DNA of 64,000 nt, from assembly GCA_963705525.1 (NCBI GenBank), contig CAVPJW010000004.1:1116001-1180000 (forward strand), read 5' to 3'. Under the pieces are notes generated by a model, which was given only the letters and a program-made list of their open reading frames with translations, was not told the DNA's origin and did not search any database. Shown here one piece after another: positions 38,679 to 51,376 of this stretch (within the stretch, counting starts at the first letter, position 1; each line of letters starts with the position of its first letter). A program made the translations under genes and the position numbers. This DNA is from CAVPJW01 sp963705525. Lineage in GTDB: Bacteria > Acidobacteriota > Vicinamibacteria > Vicinamibacterales > CAVPJW01.

Positions 38679-38762
38679 GTTACGAGTTATCCGTTATCAG
38701 TTTTCCGTAGCCCGGATCTTCAGGTCCGGGTCATCAGTTAGCTCTCAGCCTTCAGCCGCGCC

Positions 38763-38775
<13 letters not shown>
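38679..38775. repeat. 7-bp words and an 18-bp direct repeat in the rpoB-rpoC spacer
   Basis: GTTACGA, GTTATCC, GTTATCA, GTTTTCC run head to tail at 38679-38706. CTCAGCCTTCAGCC occurs at 38744-38757 and again at 38762-38775, 18 bp apart, and the second copy covers the last codons of rpoB. Confidence 0.8.
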
Positions 38776-43103
<4,328 letters not shown>

Positions 43104-43121
43104 CGGTGAAAGACCTCAACG

Positions 43122-43276
43122 GGCTTCGGGCTACAGGCTCCGGGCTGCAGGACTGCACGGTCCCGCGACTCGCCCGGGGCCAAAGGTTTTACGATCCGAA
43201 CGACGGGCCGGACCGCAGAACAAGACACCGCAGAATGCGGGCTCCTGGCACGGCCGAAGCCTGGAGCCTGCGGGCC
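43122..43276. repeat. two opposed 7-bp arrays in the rplL-rpoB spacer
   Basis: GGCTTCG, GGCTACA, GGCTCCG, GGCTGCA, GGACTGC at 43122-43156. The reverse-complement family (CGAAGCC, TGGAGCC, TGCGGGC) lies at 43255-43276. Together they could pair as a long imperfect stem in the transcript. Confidence 0.8.
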
Positions 43277-43282
43277 TCAGCT

Positions 43283-43669
43283 CTACTTGATCTCGACCTT
43301 CGCGCCCACTTCCTCGAACTTCTTCTTGATCGTCGCGGCCTCGTCCTTCGACACGCCTTCCTTGATGGGCTTGGGCGCGCCCTCGACGAGATCCTTGGCC
43401 TCCTTCAATCCGAGGTTGGTCACCTCGCGCACGACTTTGATGACGTTGATCTTCTTGTCGCCGATTTCGGTCAGCGTGACGGTGAACTCGGTCTGCTCCT
43501 CGACGGCCGCCGCGCCGCCGCCGGCGCCCGCCGCCATCATGCCCGGCATCGCCATCGGCATCGCGGCCGCCGCGGAGACGCCCAGTTCTTTTTCGAGCGC
43601 CTTCACGAGCTGCGAAAGCTCGAGGACGCTGATCCCTTTGATGTAGTCAATCACCTGCTGCTGATCCAT
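43283..43669 (-). CDS. rplL: 50S ribosomal protein L7/L12
   Basis: 128 residues. N-terminal dimerisation helix (VIDYIKGISVLELSQLVKAL), Ala/Gly/Met-rich hinge (AAAAMPMAMPGMMAAG) and C-terminal domain (GDKKINVIKVVREVTNLGLK, EAKDLVEGAPKPIKEG). This stalk protein recruits translation GTPases. It lies in the canonical rplJ-rplL order. Confidence 0.97.
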   Translation of the reverse strand: MDQQQVIDYIKGISVLELSQLVKALEKELGVSAAAAMPMAMPGMMAAGAGGGAAAVEEQTEFTVTLTEIGDKKINVIKVVREVTNLGLKEAKDLVEGAPKPIKEGVSKDEAATIKKKFEEVGAKVEIK

Positions 43670-43702
43670 CGCTGTTCTCCTGTCGGCTTGGATGATTCCC
43701 GT

Positions 43703-43737
43703 AGGCTCACGGCGTAAGGCTCAGGGCGTCGGCTCCC
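43703..43737. repeat. 7-bp tandem array between rplJ and rplL
   Basis: AGGCTCA, CGGCGTA, AGGCTCA, GGGCGTC, GGCTCCC in tandem. The alternating AGGCTCA/GGCGT words also occur in the rplA-rplJ and rplK-nusG spacers. Confidence 0.85.
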
Positions 43738-43763
43738 TCGGGACGCCTCGCCATGAGCGCCCT

Positions 43764-44303
43764 CTATGCTGCTGTTGCTGACTCTTTCTTCTTGTTCTCC
43801 ACTTGCACCAGTACGTTCATCAGATCGCGGGGCGCCGCGTTGAGCACGCTGACGAACTGCACCATCGGCTGCTGCAGCACGTACAGCAGCTTCGCGTACA
43901 GCTCCGGCTTTCCAGGCAGGGCCGCCAGGTCGGCCACTTCCGCCGGCTTGACGGCACGGCCCTGCACGACGGCCGCCTTGATCGTGAGCGCCGGCGTCGC
44001 CTTGATGAACGCCGCCAGCGTCTTGGCCAGCGCCACCGGATCGGCGCCGGTGTACGCGACGCCGGTCGTGCCCTGGAAATGCTGTTCGAGCGGCTCGAGG
44101 GCGGTTCCTTTCAGGGCGCGCTTCGCGATCGTGTTCTTGACGACGCGATACTTCGACCGGACGCCGCGCAACTGGCGACGAAGTTCGGTGACCTGCGGCA
44201 CGTTCAGCCCGCGGTAATCGACCAGGATCGCGGTTTCCGATCCGCGGAATGCCTCTTCGATCTGGTGAAGCTCGGTTTCTTTTTCTGCTCTGGTTACGGC
44301 CAT
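43764..44303 (-). CDS. rplJ: 50S ribosomal protein L10
   Basis: 179 residues. Typical start (EKETELHQIEEAFRGSETAI, LVDYRGLNVPQVTELRRQLR) and RVVKNTIAKRAL. L10 anchors L7/L12 to the ribosome and in many bacteria represses its own operon by binding its leader; no clear leader structure is identified here in the short 61-nt spacer. Confidence 0.97.
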   Translation of the reverse strand: MAVTRAEKETELHQIEEAFRGSETAILVDYRGLNVPQVTELRRQLRGVRSKYRVVKNTIAKRALKGTALEPLEQHFQGTTGVAYTGADPVALAKTLAAFIKATPALTIKAAVVQGRAVKPAEVADLAALPGKPELYAKLLYVLQQPMVQFVSVLNAAPRDLMNVLVQVENKKKESATAA

Positions 44304-44323
44304 TGCGTGATCCTTGTCGGCCC

Positions 44324-44344
44324 AAGGCGTAAGGCTCAGGGCCT
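44324..44344. repeat. 7-bp array in the rplA-rplJ spacer
   Basis: AAGGCGT, AAGGCTC, AGGGCCT in tandem, in the leader where L10 autoregulation usually acts. Confidence 0.75.
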
Positions 44345-44364
44345 TGAACGACCTCGAATACGTC

Positions 44365-45069
<705 letters not shown>

Positions 45070-45088
45070 CTTGGTTGATCCTTGTTGT

Positions 45089-45143
45089 TCTTAGTGCTTA
45101 GTGCTTGGGCGCATCGAAAACTGACGACTGATAACCGACTACT
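45089..45143. repeat. two 7-bp arrays between rplK and rplA
   Basis: TCTTAGT, GCTTAGT, GCTTGGG at 45089-45109 (same family as 10551 and 55289). GAAAACT, GACGACT, GATAACC, GACTACT at 45116-45143. Confidence 0.85.
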
Positions 45144-45561
45144 GAATGACGTCCAGCCCCATCGAGCGGGCCGTGCCGGCGACGGTCTTGACCGCCGCAT
45201 CGAGCGACTCGCAGTTGAGGTCGGGCATCTTGATCTTCGCGATCTCCTCTACCTGCTTCGACGTTACCGTGCCGACCTTGGTTTTGTTGGGCTCGCCCGA
45301 GCCCTTCGCAATATTGGCCGCGCGTTTGAGCAGCACGGCCGCCGGCGGCGTCTTGGTAATAAAGGTGTAGGACCGATCCGCATACACCGTCACGACGACC
45401 GGAATGATCAACCCTTCATCCTTGGCGGTCTTCGCATTGAAGTTCTTGCAGAAATCCATGATGTTCACGCCGTGCGGACCGAGCGCGGTCCCGACCGGCG
45501 GCGCCGGCGTCGCCTTGCCGGCGGCAATCTGCAGCTTCACGAGGGCTTGAATTTTTTTCAT
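45139..45561 (-). CDS. rplK: 50S ribosomal protein L11
   Basis: 140 residues. KLQIAAGKATPAPPVGTALG, PHGVNIMDFCKNFNAKT and KTPPAAVLLKRAANI are the L11 hallmarks. It forms the GTPase-associated centre. ATG 45561 is the usual start (MKKIQALVK); earlier in-frame codons are not L11-like. Confidence 0.97.
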   Translation of the reverse strand: MKKIQALVKLQIAAGKATPAPPVGTALGPHGVNIMDFCKNFNAKTAKDEGLIIPVVVTVYADRSYTFITKTPPAAVLLKRAANIAKGSGEPNKTKVGTVTSKQVEEIAKIKMPDLNCESLDAAVKTVAGTARSMGLDVIQ

Positions 45562-45570
45562 GACTCTTGT

Positions 45571-45591
45571 GCGGCTCAAGGCTCAGGGCCG
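45571..45591. repeat. 7-bp array between nusG and rplK
   Basis: GCGGCTC, AAGGCTC, AGGGCCG, followed by the palindromic GGCCGGCCCGGCC region. Confidence 0.75.
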
Positions 45592-45619
45592 GCCCGGCCG
45601 TGAGACCCGTGCCTTGCGC

Positions 45620-46162
45620 CTAGATTTTCTCAACCTGCAAAAAGTCGAGCTCGACCGGGGTCGAGCGGCCAAAGATCGTCACCATTACCTTGAGCGTGTT
45701 CTTGTCCAGGTTCACGTCCTCCACGACGCCGTTGAAGCTGGTGAAGGGGCCCTCGTTGATCCGCACCTGCTCGCCCTTTTCGAACATGTACTTGGGCTTC
45801 GGCTTTTCCGCCGCCGTGCGGACCTGCGTCAGGATCTGTTCGACTTCGTCGCGCGTGAGCGGCGTCGGACGCGCGCCGGCGCCGACAAACCCAGTCACCT
45901 TGGGCGTGTTCTTCACGACGTGCCACGCGTTGTCCGACATGTTCATCTCGACCAGGATGTAGCCGGGAAAGAACCGCTTCGCGGTGACGACCTTCTTGCC
46001 CGCGCGCATCTCGATCACGTCCTCGGTCGGAATGAGGATTTCGCCGATCTCGTTCTGCAGGCCGTACGCCTGGACGCGCTGTCCCAGCGACTCGGCGACC
46101 TTCTTCTCGAAGCCCGAGTAGGTATGCACGATGAACCACTGCTTCGTGGCAACGTCGGTCAT
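45620..46162 (-). CDS. nusG: transcription termination/antitermination protein NusG
   Basis: 180 residues. NGN domain QWFIVHTYSGFEKKVAESL, FFPGYILVEMNMSDNAWHVV and KOW domain GEQVRINEGPFTSFNGVVED. It binds the polymerase clamp and couples it to Rho or the ribosome. The ATG overlaps the secE stop by four nt. Confidence 0.97.
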   Translation of the reverse strand: MTDVATKQWFIVHTYSGFEKKVAESLGQRVQAYGLQNEIGEILIPTEDVIEMRAGKKVVTAKRFFPGYILVEMNMSDNAWHVVKNTPKVTGFVGAGARPTPLTRDEVEQILTQVRTAAEKPKPKYMFEKGEQVRINEGPFTSFNGVVEDVNLDKNTLKVMVTIFGRSTPVELDFLQVEKI

Positions 46163-46434
46163 GCCGCACCGAACCGTTTGAACACCCACTGCACCGCGGT
46201 GTTGAGGAAAAAGTCGAGCCCGAAGAGATACGCCCCGAAAAAAGCCGACGTCAGGATGACCACCAGCGTGGTCGCATAGACTTCCTTGCGCGTTGGCCAC
46301 GTGACACGCTTCAGCTCGTTCCGGACCTCGGCCAGGAAGGTGCGCCCGTCGTGCCACCACTGAGCAGGCTTGCCGATCCAGCCCCCCTCGCTGTCGCGAG
46401 TCTTGGGCGGCGCGGTTTTGACGTTGTCGAGCAC
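46159..46434 (-). CDS. secE: preprotein translocase subunit SecE
   Basis: 91 residues. FLAEVRNELKRVTWPTRKEV is the conserved amphipathic helix, followed by one membrane helix (TTLVVILTSAFFGAYLFGLD). It clamps SecY in the translocon. It is coupled to nusG by an ATGA overlap. Confidence 0.95.
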   Translation of the reverse strand: MLDNVKTAPPKTRDSEGGWIGKPAQWWHDGRTFLAEVRNELKRVTWPTRKEVYATTLVVILTSAFFGAYLFGLDFFLNTAVQWVFKRFGAA

Positions 46435-46450
46435 GCTTAGGGATCCTTCT

Positions 46451-46510
46451 GCTATCAGCGATCAGCTATCAGCGGATGTTTTCCAACTGAGCGCTGACAG
46501 CCGATGGCTC
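46451..46510. repeat. 7-bp array upstream of secE
   Basis: GCTATCA, GCGATCA, GCTATCA, GCGGATG at 46451-46478, then diverged heptads (TTTTCCA, ACTGAGC, GCTGACA, GCCGATG) to the tRNA. Confidence 0.85.
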
Positions 46511-46515
46511 GTATC

Positions 46516-46591
46516 TGGCAGGCCAGGAGGGAATCGAACCCCCAGCCCCCGGTTTTGGAGACCGGTGCTCTACCAATTGAGCTACTGGCCT
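46516..46591 (-). tRNA. tRNA-Trp (CCA)
   Basis: Acceptor AGGCCAG pairs with CTGGCCT. Anticodon loop CTCCAAA gives CCA. T-loop GGTTCGATTCC. Discriminator G and encoded CCA end at 46516-46518. 76 nt. Confidence 0.95.
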
Positions 46592-46597
46592 AACAAA

Positions 46598-46680
46598 GGC
46601 TACAGACTTCGGGCTTCGGGCTCCTGGCTCAACCCGGGATCCATGGCCTACCAGAAGCCTGAAGCCCGGAGCCTGGAGCC
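46598..46680. repeat. paired inverted 7-bp arrays between rpmG and tRNA-Trp
   Basis: GGCTACA, GACTTCG, GGCTTCG, GGCTCCT, GGCTCAA at 46598-46632. The opposite orientation AGAAGCC, TGAAGCC, CGGAGCC, TGGAGCC at 46653-46680 could pair with it. Confidence 0.85.
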
Positions 46681-46686
46681 TTCCCG

Positions 46687-46836
46687 TCACTTCGTCTCCT
46701 TATGCTCTCTGTGCGTCCGGCACCACGGACAGAACTTCCTGATGGTGAGCCGCTCGCTCGTTTTCTTCCGGTTCTTCGTCGTGCTGTAGTTCCGGCGCTT
46801 ACATTCAGTGCACGCCAGAGAGATGATGTCGCGCAT
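46687..46836 (-). CDS. rpmG: 50S ribosomal protein L33
   Basis: 49 residues (MRDIISLACTECKRRNYST ... KFCPWCRTHREHKETK). The four Cys in two CxxC pairs (ACTECK, FCPWCR) make it the zinc-binding L33 type. GAGGA lies eight nt before the ATG. It sits between tRNA-Thr and tRNA-Trp, as in many phyla. Confidence 0.95.
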   Translation of the reverse strand: MRDIISLACTECKRRNYSTTKNRKKTSERLTIRKFCPWCRTHREHKETK

Positions 46837-46883
46837 CAGGGAGATCCTCGAGAGCAACTAGCACAGTGCAACCGCCAATTCGT

Positions 46884-46996
46884 GTCAGCTATCAGCCGTA
46901 AGTCTCGCCAACCCTCCGGCCGTCGTCGGCCTCGCTTCGGGCCCAGGCGCCGGCTGCCCGTGCTGGAGCCTGGAGCCCGAAGTCGGAAGCCTGCCC

Positions 46997-46997
<1 letters not shown>
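46884..46997. repeat. 7-bp words between tRNA-Thr and rpmG
   Basis: GTCAGCT, ATCAGCC at 46884-46897 and TGGAGCC, TGGAGCC, CGAAGTC, GGAAGCC at 46964-46991, ending next to the tRNA 3' end. No other element is visible in 46837-46996; in particular no tuf gene. Confidence 0.75.
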
Positions 46998-47072
<75 letters not shown>

Positions 47073-47078
47073 TGACGA

Positions 47079-47153
47079 AGTTCTTAGGTCTTGGTTCTTG
47101 GTTCTTAGTGCGACGAACGATGACCAAGAACAAAGCACGAACACCTAAGAACT
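47079..47153. repeat. 7-bp array with perfect inverted ends in the tRNA-Gly/tRNA-Thr spacer
   Basis: TTCTTAG, GTCTTGG, TTCTTGG, TTCTTAG at 47081-47108. The flanking 11-bp arms AGTTCTTAGGT (47079-47089) and ACCTAAGAACT (47143-47153) are exact inverted copies, so the spacer can fold. Confidence 0.85.
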
Positions 47154-47177
47154 GACCATTCCTTATTTCCCTCTTTG

Positions 47178-47252
47178 TGGAGCGGGAGACGGGGATCGAA
47201 CCCGCGACCAACAGCTTGGAAGGCTGTGACTCTACCACTGAGTTACTCCCGC
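47178..47252 (-). tRNA. tRNA-Gly (TCC)
   Basis: Acceptor GCGGGAG pairs with CTCCCGC. Anticodon loop TTCCAAG gives TCC. T-loop GGTTCGATCCC. Discriminator and CCA encoded. 75 nt. Confidence 0.95.
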
Positions 47253-47374
47253 CCGCCTTCGCTCCGCTTCGGCGAGGCCAGCCCGCCGTACTCACTCCGC
47301 CGAAATCCACCTTCGCTCGCGCGGGCTCGCCTGGCCAGAGCCTCGCTCGGCGATAGCCTCGGTAACGCGAAGGC

Positions 47375-47461
47375 TGGTGGCGAGGGGAGGATTCGAACCT
47401 CCGAAGCCGCTAGGGCGACAGATTTACAGTCTGCTGCGTTTGACCGCTCCGCAACCTCGCC
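47375..47461 (-). tRNA. tRNA-Tyr (GTA)
   Basis: Acceptor GGCGAGG pairs with CCTCGCC. Anticodon loop CTGTAAA gives GTA. It has a long variable arm (CGCCCTAGCGGC region) as expected for Tyr. A discriminator and encoded CCA. 87 nt. Confidence 0.95.
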
Positions 47462-47468
47462 GCGCATC

Positions 47469-47495
47469 ACTCAGCTATCAGCCCTCAGTGTTCTT
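47469..47495. repeat. 7-bp array upstream of tRNA-Tyr
   Basis: CACTCAG, CTATCAG, CCCTCAG, then TGTTCTT. Confidence 0.75.
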
Positions 47496-47644
47496 GTCGC
47501 GCAGCCTGCATCGACGGGCTCGACGAACGAAGGAACGCTGAGACGCACCTCCGCCCGGCGAACCAATTACCAGCGACTGATGCTTTGAGCCTGTGTATGG
47601 ATTGCGTATTCGGCGCGACCCTGCAGATCCTCACGCCCGGCATC

Positions 47645-47721
47645 TGGAGCTGGCGGAGGGATTTGAACCCCCGACCGGCTGATTACAAATCAGCTGCTCT
47701 GCCGGGCTGAGCTACGCCAGC
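47645..47721 (-). tRNA. tRNA-Thr (TGT)
   Basis: Acceptor GCTGGCG pairs with CGCCAGC. Anticodon loop TTTGTAA gives TGT. T-loop GGTTCAAATCC. CCA encoded. 77 nt. First tRNA of the cluster. Confidence 0.95.
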
Positions 47722-47731
47722 CAAAAGGCCC

Positions 47732-47757
47732 ATTGTAGCACGAGGTGTGCCAGTCAA
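47732..47757 (-). promoter_or_regulatory. possible promoter of the tRNA-to-RNAP operon
   Basis: Minus strand reads TTGACT then TACAAT, 10 nt ahead of the tRNA-Thr(TGT) 5' end. The spacer is only 14 bp, shorter than the usual 17, so this is weak. Confidence 0.3.
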
Positions 47758-47795
47758 GGGAGAAAGGGTTGGAGGTTCTGGGTCCAGTTCACGGT

Positions 47796-48518
47796 TCAGG
47801 TTCGTCCGGAGCGCTGGCGGGCAGCCTCGAAAAGCGCCACGCCCGCAGCCACCGAGACGTTGAGGCTGGCCGTCCGGCCCCGCATCGGAATCGCCGCCAG
47901 AAAATCGCAGCGCTCCCGCACCAGGCGGCGGAGACCGACGCCTTCGGCGCCCAGCACGAGCGCGACCGGGCCGGCCAAGTCCATGGTGTACAAAGTCTTG
48001 TCGGCCTCTGCCGACAAACCCACGCTCCAGATCCCCGCCTCCTTCAGCTCATCGAGCGCCCGGGCGATATTGACGACGTCCACAATCGGAACGTGGGCGA
48101 GGGCGCCGGCAGATGCCTTGGCGACCACGCCATCAAGGCGCGCGGCGTGACGGGTCTGCCGGACCACGGCGTGCGCACCGGCGGCATCGGCCGTGCGGAT
48201 AATGGCGCCCACGTTATGCGGATCCTCGATGCCGTCGAGTACCACGAGGAGCGGCGTCGCCCGGATCCGCCGCACCAGTTCACCGAGATCCTGCGCGGGC
48301 GGTCTCCGCACCTCGGCCACGATTCCCTGGTGAACGCCGCCCCGCGTGTCGCGATCGAGCGAAGCCGCATCGACCTCGCGCACCGGAAGACCCTCACGCT
48401 TCGCGCGCTCCGCCACCTCGCGCACCCGCGCACCGCCTCGACTGCTCACACGAAGATTGACAACAACGCCGGCCTTCAACGCTTCGACGACAGGGTTCAG
48501 GCCGTAGATGATCATCAT
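47796..48518 (-). CDS. rlmB: 23S rRNA (guanosine-2'-O-)-methyltransferase RlmB
   Basis: 240 residues of the SpoU family with an N-terminal substrate-binding domain (IIYGLNPVVEALKAG). The knotted catalytic domain has VLDGIEDPHNVGAIIRTADA, VLGAEGVGLRRLVRERCD and IPMRGRTASLNVSVAAGVAL. RlmB methylates G2251 of 23S rRNA. It lies directly ahead of the tRNA cluster. Diverged heptads (GGTTGGA, GGTTCTG, GGTCCAG, TTCACGG) follow its stop at 47767-47794. Confidence 0.95.
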   Translation of the reverse strand: MMIIYGLNPVVEALKAGVVVNLRVSSRGGARVREVAERAKREGLPVREVDAASLDRDTRGGVHQGIVAEVRRPPAQDLGELVRRIRATPLLVVLDGIEDPHNVGAIIRTADAAGAHAVVRQTRHAARLDGVVAKASAGALAHVPIVDVVNIARALDELKEAGIWSVGLSAEADKTLYTMDLAGPVALVLGAEGVGLRRLVRERCDFLAAIPMRGRTASLNVSVAAGVALFEAARQRSGRT

Positions 48519-48526
48519 CGGCCTAG

Positions 48527-48560
48527 GGCGCAGGGCTCAGAGCGTCAGGCTTCGGACTCG
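48527..48560. repeat. 7-bp array between gltX and rlmB
   Basis: GGGCGCA, GGGCTCA, GAGCGTC, AGGCTTC, GGACTCG, degenerate. Confidence 0.65.
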
Positions 48561-48581
48561 CGGCACCAGGCGCCCAGAGGA

Positions 48582-50084
48582 TCACGAAGTCTCTCTCAGT
48601 GCCTCGGCAAACGCCGCGGCGCGTTCGCGGCAACCGACAATGCTCGAGATGCCGCTGTCGCGTGGAAGTTCGGCGCCGCGCTCGATGGCCGGCACCGCGA
48701 GGTCGAGCTCCGGGCCATCGGGTTCAGCCGTGAGCGCCACGCGAATCGGATGGAACAACGCGCGGCCCTTCTGTCCAGTCCGCTGTTTTACGCGCCCCGC
48801 AACCTCCCGAAACCGATCGCGATCGAGACGCGGCTCGCTTGCGAGCTCCTCGCTCAGCGTCCGCACGACGTTACGCGCGGCGGGCTGCTTCATCTCCTCC
48901 GCCACCTGGCCATTCGACATGGCCTCAAACGGATCGAAGGCAAACAGAAACCTCAACCTCCTCGGAATCTGTTCGAGACGGTCGACGGATCCGGTCGCCA
49001 TCGACATCACGCCAGCGAGATACTCGCACCCTGCTCGATCGGGTGCCATGTCGATGCCGGCGGCGCCAAAATACGGAACGGCGAGTTCGGCGATCCGTGC
49101 GGGATCGGCCTCGCGCAGATAATGTCGATTGACCCATGCCAGCTTTTCTTCGTCGAACACGCCCGCCGAGTGGCCGACGGCCTCGAGCGTGAATCGGCGA
49201 GCCAGTTCCTTCGCGGGCAGCAGCTCGTCCGAACCACCCGGCGACCACCCGATGAGCGCGAGATAGTTGACGAGCGCCTCCGGCAGGTAACCCTTCGCCC
49301 GAAACTCGGCGACCGATGTCGCGCCGTGACGCTTGGACAACGGACTGTGATCCGGACCCATCACGAGCGACAGATGCGCGAATCGCGGCGGCGTCCACCC
49401 GAACGCGTTGTAGATCAGAATCTGCCGCGGCGTGTTCGAAATGTGATCCTCACCGCGCACGACGTCGGTGACATCCATCAACATATCGTCCACGACGACG
49501 GCGAAGTTGTAGGCGGGCCGGCCATCGGACCGCAGCAGCACAGAATCGCCGATGACCTCCATCTGAAACACCACGCGTCCCCTGACGGCATCGTCGAACG
49601 CCACCGCTCCCGCGTCTGGCACGCGGAACCGGACGGCCGCGGCCTCGCCGGCAACAAGGCGCTCACGAGCACGCACGGGCGCGATGCCCCGGCACGTGCC
49701 GGCGTACTTCGCCGGCCTGCCCGACGCGAGGGCTTCGCGCCGCGCAGCCTCGAGGGTGTCAGGTGAACAGAAGCAGTAATAGGCGCGTCCCTGGTCGATC
49801 AGACGATCGGCGTACGACTTGTACAAACCGAGCCGCTCCGACTGACGATACGGACCTTTCGGCCCGCCGCAATCCGGGCCTTCGTCCCAATCGAGGCCGA
49901 GCCACGTGAGATCTTCCAGAATCCCCGCTTCCGACGCGACGGATGAGCGTTCCGCGTCGGTATCTTCAATCCTCAGAATCAAAGCGCCGCCGGATCCGCG
50001 CGCCAACAGCCAGTTGAACAAAGCTGTACGCGCGTTGCCAACGTGAAGATGTCCGGTCGGACTGGGAGCGAAGCGCACGCGCAT
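48582..50084 (-). CDS. gltX: glutamyl-tRNA synthetase
   Basis: 500 residues. MRVRFAPSPTGHLHVGNART holds the HIGH-type signature, and PLSKRHGATSV is the KMSKS-type motif. The zinc region is CFCSPDTLE. It charges tRNA-Glu (and in bacteria without GlnRS also tRNA-Gln; a GatCAB partner is not in view). ATG 50084 is the natural start; upstream codons do not belong to the family. Confidence 0.96.
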   Translation of the reverse strand: MRVRFAPSPTGHLHVGNARTALFNWLLARGSGGALILRIEDTDAERSSVASEAGILEDLTWLGLDWDEGPDCGGPKGPYRQSERLGLYKSYADRLIDQGRAYYCFCSPDTLEAARREALASGRPAKYAGTCRGIAPVRARERLVAGEAAAVRFRVPDAGAVAFDDAVRGRVVFQMEVIGDSVLLRSDGRPAYNFAVVVDDMLMDVTDVVRGEDHISNTPRQILIYNAFGWTPPRFAHLSLVMGPDHSPLSKRHGATSVAEFRAKGYLPEALVNYLALIGWSPGGSDELLPAKELARRFTLEAVGHSAGVFDEEKLAWVNRHYLREADPARIAELAVPYFGAAGIDMAPDRAGCEYLAGVMSMATGSVDRLEQIPRRLRFLFAFDPFEAMSNGQVAEEMKQPAARNVVRTLSEELASEPRLDRDRFREVAGRVKQRTGQKGRALFHPIRVALTAEPDGPELDLAVPAIERGAELPRDSGISSIVGCRERAAAFAEALRETS

Positions 50085-50087
50085 CAC

Positions 50088-50136
50088 GGAAATGAGCAAT
50101 GAGCAATGGGCGACGAGCAATGAGTGATGAGCACGG
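50088..50136. repeat. 7-bp tandem array between ispDF and gltX
   Basis: Seven units: GGAAATG, AGCAATG, AGCAATG, GGCGACG, AGCAATG, AGTGATG, AGCACGG. This is the cleanest array in the window. Confidence 0.92.
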
Positions 50137-50195
50137 TTATTCGAGCCTTTGTTCCATGCGTCGTACGCCGCCCGGGCCTGCAGGCCTGCGTTTCG

Positions 50196-51362
50196 TCATG
50201 AGCGCCGGAGCAGCGCCACGGCGTGCACGGCGATGGCCTCCCCTTGACCAATGGCATCGACACCTTCGTTGGTCTTCCCCTTGACGCCGACGGATGCGGC
50301 GGGGATCCCGAGGGCTTCGGCGAGGCGCCGCCTCATCTCGCCGGCATGCGGCCCGATTTTCGGCTGCTCTGCGACGACGACCGCATCGACGTTCTCGACC
50401 TGCCAGCCCGCGTCGCGGACGAGCGCGACGGAACGGCGCAGCAGATCGACGCTGTCACTGTCCTTCCAGGTCTTGTCGGTGTCGGGAAAATGACCGCCGA
50501 TGTCGCCGAGGCCGGCCGCGCCAAGAATGGCGTCGGTGACTGCATGGCACAAGACGTCGGCATCGGAATGCCCGGCAAGGCCCTTCGCGTGCGGGATTCT
50601 CACGCCACCGATGACGAGCGGGCGACCTTCGACGAGGCGGTGAAGATCGTACCCGGTGCCGATACGGAGCCCCCACGGGCTGCCTTCGCCCGCCAGACTG
50701 CGGGCAAAGGTCAGATCCTCGGGCGTCGTGATCTTGATATTGGTGGCCTCACCTTCGACGAGGAGTACACGGTGTCCGGCCGCCTCCGCCAGTTCCGACT
50801 CATCCGTCGCCTCACGACCCGCCCGGCCCACGGCGATTGCATCGGCGAGCACCTGATACCTGAAGGCCTGCGGTGTCTGAGCGAGAAAGATCCGGCGCCG
50901 ATCGAGCGTGGACTGAATGGCCTCGTCACCCGCGCCCGCCGGCGTCTGCTTGACAGTGTCTCGCGCGGCGAGGGCGGCAATCGCCGCACCCCCATCCAGC
51001 GCCTTGTCGATCGTCCGCGCAATCAGTGCGGACGACACGAAGGCGCGCGCCGCATCGTGCACGACCACGACGTCAGTCGATGACCTGACGAAACTGAAGG
51101 CGCTCGCCACCGAGTCCTGCCGACGCTCGCCTCCCGGCACCATCTTCAGGGGCTTCCGCGCGGGGCCCAGGTATTTCGCCGGCTCCGCAAGCCAGTCGCC
51201 CGGCGCCGCCACGATAATCTCGTCCACTCGATCGCTCTCGTCGAATGCGTCCACGCTTCGCTGCAGGATCGTTCGCCCGCCGATTCGAACGAGCTGCTTC
51301 GGAACACCGGCGTTCAGGCGTTCGCCACGGCCTCCGGCTGCGATGATGGCGGTGATGTGCAT
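50196..51362 (-). CDS. ispDF: bifunctional IspD/IspF (MEP pathway)
   Basis: 388 residues. The first ~225 form IspD (IIAAGGRGERLNAGVPKQLV, VVHDAARAFVSSALI), which makes CDP-methylerythritol. The rest is IspF (RIGTGYDLHRLVEGRPLVIG, GLAGHSDADVLCHAVTDAIL, GGHFPDTDKTWKD), which makes the cyclodiphosphate. IspE, the enzyme between them, is at 61892-62812. The fusion of steps 3 and 5 is known in several phyla. Confidence 0.95.
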   Translation of the reverse strand: MHITAIIAAGGRGERLNAGVPKQLVRIGGRTILQRSVDAFDESDRVDEIIVAAPGDWLAEPAKYLGPARKPLKMVPGGERRQDSVASAFSFVRSSTDVVVVHDAARAFVSSALIARTIDKALDGGAAIAALAARDTVKQTPAGAGDEAIQSTLDRRRIFLAQTPQAFRYQVLADAIAVGRAGREATDESELAEAAGHRVLLVEGEATNIKITTPEDLTFARSLAGEGSPWGLRIGTGYDLHRLVEGRPLVIGGVRIPHAKGLAGHSDADVLCHAVTDAILGAAGLGDIGGHFPDTDKTWKDSDSVDLLRRSVALVRDAGWQVENVDAVVVAEQPKIGPHAGEMRRRLAEALGIPAASVGVKGKTNEGVDAIGQGEAIAVHAVALLRRS

Positions 51363-51376
51363 GGTCGTATCCGAGG

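Noticed and set aside
43104..43282. Classical rplL-rpoB attenuator
   Set aside because: Heptad arrays could pair, but no GC stem with a T run typical of a terminator was found.
47745..49766. Plus-strand open frame of 673 codons over rlmB and gltX
   Set aside because: Antisense to two clear enzymes, His/Arg-rich composition, no recognisable domain.
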